Assembly: GCA_034432155.1 (NCBI GenBank)
Contig: DAOUCP010000019.1
Coordinates: 1 to 9,257 of the forward strand
Origin: DAOUCP01 sp034432155
Lineage (GTDB): Bacteria > Chloroflexota > Anaerolineae > Epilineales > Epilineaceae
Length of the DNA: 9,257 nt
Direction: 5' to 3'
In this document: one piece after another, positions 5,914 to 9,257 of the stretch
Numbering within the stretch: position 1 is the stretch's first letter
Layout of the letters: each line of letters begins with the position of its first letter
Program-made: the position numbers and the translations under genes
The notes under the pieces: model-generated
Seen by the model: only the letters and a program-made list of their open reading frames with translations
Database searches by the model: none
What the model was told of the DNA's origin: nothing

Positions 5914-5936
5914 CGGCACGGCCGAAGATGTGCCGG
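5913..5936 (+). other. 7-bp inverted repeat (possible RNA hairpin)
   Basis: CCGGCAC (5913-5919), 10-nt loop, GTGCCGG (5930-5936). It lies just past the 38-bp repeats. It has no T-run, so it is not a canonical intrinsic terminator, but it could end or protect the lipoprotein transcript. In DNA this GC-rich such a stem can arise by chance. Confidence 0.3.
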
Positions 5937-5973
5937 AATGCCCCAGGGACGCCCGGCAGGCCGTTCCCTCACC

Positions 5974-5992
5974 ACAAGATCGCTACAAGATC
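5974..5992. promoter_or_regulatory. Direct repeat ACAAGATC x2, 11-bp period
   Basis: ACAAGATC at 5974-5981 and again at 5985-5992, an 11-bp period that puts both copies on the same DNA face. It sits 22-40 nt upstream of the acyl-CoA dehydrogenase ATG, where a promoter or activator site would be expected. TACAAG at 5984-5989 could serve as a weak -10, but no matching -35 was found. The binding-site reading is inference. Confidence 0.35.
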
Positions 5993-6013
5993 ACCATAAG
6001 TGGGAGAATCGCA

Positions 6014-7180
6014 ATGGCAACTTCGATGGCCAGTGGCAGGGCCCTCACCATCCTGTCCGAAGAGGAGCAGATGTTCCGCGACGCGGTGCGCGACTTCGCA
6101 CAAGGCGAGGTAGCACCGCGAGCCCGAGCGATGGAGGAGGCCGGCGAGTACGATCGCCAGCTTGTCCGCGAGCTGTTTAGCTTGGGACTGATGGGCATCG
6201 AGATTCCCGAAGCCTATGGCGGAGCGGGTGGCTCCTTCTTCCAGGCCATCCTGGCCGTCGAGGAACTCTCGCGGGCCGATGCCGCTATCGGTGTCCTGGT
6301 CGATGTGCAGAACACCTTGTTCAACAACGCCATTCTCCGCTGGGCTAGCGAGGAACAGAAGCAGCGCTACCTGCCACGCATGGCGACGAACGCCGTGGGC
6401 GCGTATGCCCTCTCGGAGGCCGGCAGCGGGAGTGATGCCTTCGCCCTGGCCGCACGAGCCGAGCGCCGCGGCGACGGCTGGGTTCTGAACGGCCGCAAGC
6501 TATGGATCACCAACGGCGGCGAAGCTGGTGTGTTCATCATCTTCGCCAATGCCGATCCCGCACAGGGCTATCGCGGTATCACCGCGTTTCTAGTCGAACG
6601 TGGTGACGTGGGCTTTACCGTGGGCAAGCGTGAGCACAAGCTGGGGATTCGCGCTTCAAGCACCTGCGAGTTGCTGCTCGACGATCTGGCACTGGGCAGC
6701 GAGAGGGTCTTGGGCGAGGTAGGCAAGGGATATCGCATCGCCATCGAAACGCTGAACGAGGGCCGCATCGGCATCGGCGCACAGATGGTAGGCGTAGCGG
6801 CGGCGGCGCTCGAAGCGGCCGTGGCTTACAGCAAGGAGCGTCAGCAGTTCGGTCGGCCGATTTGCGAATTCCAGGCGGTTGCCCACCAGATCGCGGAATG
6901 CGCGACGCGACTCGAGGCGGCGCGGCTGCTGGTGTACAACGCCGCCCGGCTCCGCGATGATGGCCAGTCGTTCGTCCGCGAGGCGGCGATGGCGAAGCTG
7001 TTCGCCAGCGAGGCAGCCGAGTTCATCACTTCCATGTGTCTCGAGCTCTTCGGGGGCTATGGCTATACTGTTGACTACCCGGTGGAGAAATACTATCGGG
7101 ACGCGAAGATCGGCAAGATCTACGAAGGTACATCCAACATGCAGCGCGAGACCATTGCCAAGGCGATTCTTCGTAGCTAA
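6014..7180 (+). CDS. Acyl-CoA dehydrogenase (short/branched-chain type)
   Basis: FAD-dependent oxidation of an acyl-CoA to the 2-enoyl-CoA, passing electrons to electron-transfer flavoprotein, in fatty-acid or branched-chain amino-acid breakdown. The 388-aa length is normal. The ATG at 6014 is chosen for GGGAG at 6002-6006, 7 nt upstream; a GTG further up at 5930 adds 28 atypical residues. Signature YALSEAGSGSDA is at 131-142, QQFGRPICEFQAVAHQIAE at 277-295 and LFGGYGYTVDYPVEKYYRDA at 345-364. The catalytic base is E371 in IYEGTSNMQRE, the position used by short- and medium-chain and short/branched-chain enzymes. The chain-length class cannot be fixed by eye. No ETF or enoyl-CoA hydratase gene is adjacent, so it appears to be a single-gene unit. 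Confidence 0.96.
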   Translation: MATSMASGRALTILSEEEQMFRDAVRDFAQGEVAPRARAMEEAGEYDRQLVRELFSLGLMGIEIPEAYGGAGGSFFQAILAVEELSRADAAIGVLVDVQNTLFNNAILRWASEEQKQRYLPRMATNAVGAYALSEAGSGSDAFALAARAERRGDGWVLNGRKLWITNGGEAGVFIIFANADPAQGYRGITAFLVERGDVGFTVGKREHKLGIRASSTCELLLDDLALGSERVLGEVGKGYRIAIETLNEGRIGIGAQMVGVAAAALEAAVAYSKERQQFGRPICEFQAVAHQIAECATRLEAARLLVYNAARLRDDGQSFVREAAMAKLFASEAAEFITSMCLELFGGYGYTVDYPVEKYYRDAKIGKIYEGTSNMQRETIAKAILRS

Positions 7181-7331
7181 AGTCTCGGCCGGCGCTGAGG
7201 CCGGCACCGCGGCCCATGCCGCCCATGCCCGGCGGCCAGCTCGCCGTGTTAGAGAAGCTTTGCGTGCGGTTCACAGATTGCTAACACCGGTCTCGGACCG
7301 ACCTGACATGCTCTCGGTAGACTCCGTGTGC
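7181..7331 (+). other. Intergenic region with small hairpins
   Basis: No gene seen. Hairpin GCCGGC/GCCGGC (7188-7193, 7200-7205) lies just after the acyl-CoA dehydrogenase stop, without a T-run. Another, CGGTC-TCG-GACCG, lies at 7288-7300. No promoter with two good hexamers was found, although the kelch gene presumably needs one here. The segment is slightly less GC-rich around 7245-7330 than its surroundings. Confidence 0.4.
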
Positions 7332-7388
7332 TAGGGACGCCCGGTGGGCCGGGCGCCAGCGGCGGGGCGTAGGTAGGCCCCGTCCCTA
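7332..7388 (+). ncRNA. Candidate structured leader RNA (three-way junction) of the kelch gene
   Basis: The outer helix is TAGGGACG (7332-7339) with CGTCCCTA (7381-7388). It encloses hairpin CCCGG-TGGG-CCGGG (7340-7353) and hairpin GGGGC-GTAGGTAG-GCCCC (7364-7381). The last pair of the outer helix competes with hairpin 3 for C7381, so the two may trade one base pair. The fold ends 11 nt before the Shine-Dalgarno of the next gene. I do not recognise a known riboswitch or ribozyme class in it. The complementarity is visible directly; that it is a functional RNA is inference. Confidence 0.4.
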
Positions 7389-7399
7389 AACTCACGCAT

Positions 7400-7406
7400 G
7401 GAGGTG
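7400..7406 (+). promoter_or_regulatory. Strong Shine-Dalgarno setting the kelch gene start
   Basis: GGAGGTG, close to a perfect anti-16S match, 6-8 nt before ATG 7413. It overlaps an earlier in-frame ATG at 7398, which has no ribosome site of its own, so 7413 is the start. Confidence 0.8.
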
Positions 7407-7412
7407 AAACGC

Positions 7413-9077
7413 ATGAAGGGTCCCTTCTCCCATTCCGCGGTCGGCGTGGCGGTGGCTTTGTCCTTGTTCTGGGCGTACGGGACGGCTACCCCGATGACCT
7501 CGAGGGCCGACGAGCCGAGTCAGGCCGTGCCTGAGGTGCCGGTCCTGGGCACGCTGCAAGCCGAGAATGCCTGCTACGTCCGCCTGCCGGATCTGCCGCC
7601 GACAGCCCAGCGAAGCGGCCGCTACGGCATGTTCGGTGCCTACAATCCACAGACGGGCGTGCTCGCAGCAGCCGGTGGCGCGCACAAGATGAGCGATGAG
7701 AACACCCTCGTCTTCCACAACCTGCTCGCGTTCACGCTCGACGGTCAGATGACGTCCTGGCGGGAGATTCCCTACAGCGCCAGTGCTGGCTACACGCAGG
7801 ATTTCGATCGTGGCTGCCGCGAGATGACATCGGTCCAGATCAACGACACGGACTGGCTCTCGGTATTCGGGAAAGACGGCTGCGACAACGGTCGGTTTGA
7901 CGCCAAGAAGGCGGGCGGCGACATCCGAGGCCTCAAAGTGACGGACAGCGCCACCGCGTCAGGCGTCAAGTGGGTCCCCAACAGCGGTGCGGCGCAGCTG
8001 ATCGGGCCGCTGGCCGATAACAAGGGCAAACTGGCGCGCCTCTTCGCCGCTTGGGACACAAGGCGCAATCGTTTGGTGTTCGGCCAGGGCACCTTCGATG
8101 ACGAGAAGGACCAGGCATCGCAGGACAAGATCTACGAAGGTCGACCTTCGGGCAACATGTACCAGATCGTGGAGCTGAAGCCTCGCGGCCCGGCACCGGT
8201 CAAGCGCTACGGTGCTTGCGCGGCGTATGTCTACGACGCCGACAGCGGCCTCGACGGCCTGATTGTCCTGGGGGGGCAGCAAGGCGCGCCCGAGGGCATC
8301 CCCGCCGCCACCTATAAGGAGGTCTGGTGGCTTGATTTCAGTACCAATCGAAACGGCGAGTGGGTCGACATCACGTCCCGTTTCGAGAACATGGATGCCT
8401 TCGGCTACCGTCGCGAGGGCGCCTGTGCCTACGATCCGGGAACGAAGTACTTCTACAGTTGGATGGGTCGCGCCAACAAGTCCATCCCCGATGGTGCTTC
8501 GCATTCCGGTGGGGCGTGGCGCGTTCAGCTTGCGCCCCTCGGCCAGCCTGGCGCGACGTTGCGCTGGGAGCGTCTGGCCCCGGACAACCTGAAGGGTATC
8601 ACCGGCCGGCGTCTGATCCCCAGCGTGTGGGATCCCGTCAATCAGCGCATGTTTGTCATCGGCGGCCGCAACGGCAATGACGGCTTGCAGGATGTGTGGG
8701 CCATCTATCCGGGTGTGACTGGCGCTGCCTGTCAGAACCTGAATCCGTACAGCGCTCCGCCCCAGCCGGGCCCGACGTCCGTGCAGCCCACCCGCACGCC
8801 ATCGGGACCGCCGTCGCCAGGCCCGACCGTCGCACCCCAGCCGACTACCATCCTAACGCCCGCTGTCTGCGACGTGGTCGTCAATCGCGTGCCGGCGCAG
8901 GTGGTGAACGACGCCCTGGCCAATCCGACCCGGATCCAGGGCTACGGCCAGCTTCAGAATCCGGCCGTGCCGGAGAGTCCCTGGAATCGGCGTCGGACCA
9001 GTCTATCGCTGCAGAACGTTGGCCTAGCGTACCATCCGCTCTTCAACGGCCTGGTCTTCAAGGCGGGCTGTCCATAG
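7413..9077 (+). CDS. Secreted kelch-like beta-propeller protein with unassigned C-terminal domain
   Basis: A 554-aa exported protein of unknown function. Signal peptide: MKGPF n-region, hydrophobic 9-25, cleavage probably near residues 25-32. Kelch/galactose-oxidase-like blades are seen as repeated R-Y/R-x-G-A-Y-D-P and V-x-G-G pairs: RYGMFGAYNPQTGVLAAAGG (70-89), RYGACAAYVYDADSGLDG (265-282) then LIVLGGQQG (283-291), REGACAYDPGTKYFYSWMGR (334-353), and VWDPVNQRMFVIGGRNG (405-421). WYP-type positions such as VWWLDF and VWAIYP close blades. A Pro/Thr/Ser-rich linker (448-483) leads to residues 486-554, bounded by Cys and ending NVGLAYHPLFNGLVFKAGCP, which I cannot assign. The start is set by GGAGGTG. 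Binding, adhesion or extracellular carbohydrate roles are possible; no galactose-oxidase copper ligands could be assigned. Confidence 0.85.
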   Translation: MKGPFSHSAVGVAVALSLFWAYGTATPMTSRADEPSQAVPEVPVLGTLQAENACYVRLPDLPPTAQRSGRYGMFGAYNPQTGVLAAAGGAHKMSDENTLVFHNLLAFTLDGQMTSWREIPYSASAGYTQDFDRGCREMTSVQINDTDWLSVFGKDGCDNGRFDAKKAGGDIRGLKVTDSATASGVKWVPNSGAAQLIGPLADNKGKLARLFAAWDTRRNRLVFGQGTFDDEKDQASQDKIYEGRPSGNMYQIVELKPRGPAPVKRYGACAAYVYDADSGLDGLIVLGGQQGAPEGIPAATYKEVWWLDFSTNRNGEWVDITSRFENMDAFGYRREGACAYDPGTKYFYSWMGRANKSIPDGASHSGGAWRVQLAPLGQPGATLRWERLAPDNLKGITGRRLIPSVWDPVNQRMFVIGGRNGNDGLQDVWAIYPGVTGAACQNLNPYSAPPQPGPTSVQPTRTPSGPPSPGPTVAPQPTTILTPAVCDVVVNRVPAQVVNDALANPTRIQGYGQLQNPAVPESPWNRRRTSLSLQNVGLAYHPLFNGLVFKAGCP

Positions 9078-9126
9078 AGGCGGTCGCGGTGCCGCAGGCT
9101 GCTGGGTGAAGCGCTCCGCTCGCACT

Positions 9127-9149
9127 GGCTGGGCGATACGGTGCCAGCC
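9127..9149 (+). terminator. Weak terminator-like hairpin after the kelch gene
   Basis: GGCTGG (9127-9132), 11-nt loop, CCAGCC (9144-9149), 50 nt past the stop. It has a perfect 6-bp stem but no T-run, so intrinsic termination is doubtful. Confidence 0.25.
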
Positions 9150-9228
9150 GAGGTGAGCCCGGCGATCCGGATGCCCGTCAGGGGCGGTCGACCCTGCGCT
9201 CCGAGTTCCCGTAAGCGGGGAGTGACGC

Positions 9229-9257
9229 ATGCGGAGAGGGCTGCCCCAGGTGGGCAG
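9229..9257 (+). CDS. Possible start of a further gene (partial)
   Basis: ATG at 9229 followed by nine open codons (MRRGLPQVG) to the window edge. GGGGAG at 9217-9222 lies 6 nt upstream, a good ribosome site. The site lies inside a small hairpin, TTCCCG-TAAG-CGGGGA (9206-9221). Too little is visible to name a product, and a chance ATG is possible. Confidence 0.35.

Noticed and set aside
5930..6013. Upstream GTG start for the acyl-CoA dehydrogenase
   Set aside because: It adds 28 residues unlike the family and overlaps the hairpin and direct repeat; ATG 6014 has GGGAG at proper spacing and gives the normal length.

Overview
The window is high-GC bacterial chromosomal DNA with Shine-Dalgarno-led genes, sigma70-type promoter hexamers and bacterial tRNAs. 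The mix suggests a free-living, non-model, high-GC bacterium: a eukaryote/archaeal-like histidyl-tRNA synthetase, an MshA-like GT4 glycosyltransferase, a lipoprotein nitroreductase and a secreted kelch-type protein with a Pro/Thr linker. Chloroflexota or a neighbouring phylum is my guess, but it is an inference from gene style, not from a marker search. I see no integrase, transposase, CRISPR array or phage gene.

Minus-strand block (1-2993): reading leftwards, a promoter with a perfect TATAAT drives def (peptide deformylase). Next comes tRNA-Glu(UUC) with its own near-consensus promoter, then hisS, then a membrane-anchored protein with a VanW/PG-binding-type N-terminus that runs off the window. 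This is a translation block (formyl removal, tRNA, aminoacylation) followed by a probable cell-envelope gene 12 nt behind hisS.

Middle (3105-4668): a GT4 glycosyltransferase diverges from def and converges on tRNA-Ser(UGA), which lies on the minus strand and encodes its CCA end.

Right part, plus strand (4669-9257): a degenerate 47-bp tandem repeat, a perfect 8-bp palindrome, then a lipoprotein with a SagB-type nitroreductase domain. A different, 38-bp tandem repeat follows, then an acyl-CoA dehydrogenase. A leader that can fold into a three-way junction precedes a secreted kelch-like beta-propeller protein with an unassigned C-terminal domain. The last 29 nt may be the start of another gene.

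The genes left of about 4670 are housekeeping. The right half is accessory: envelope or secreted proteins separated by structured, repeat-bearing intergenic DNA. No multi-gene system is evident. The items most worth a second look are the repeat-flanked lipoprotein oxidoreductase, the three-way-junction leader with its kelch protein, and the unusual HisRS.
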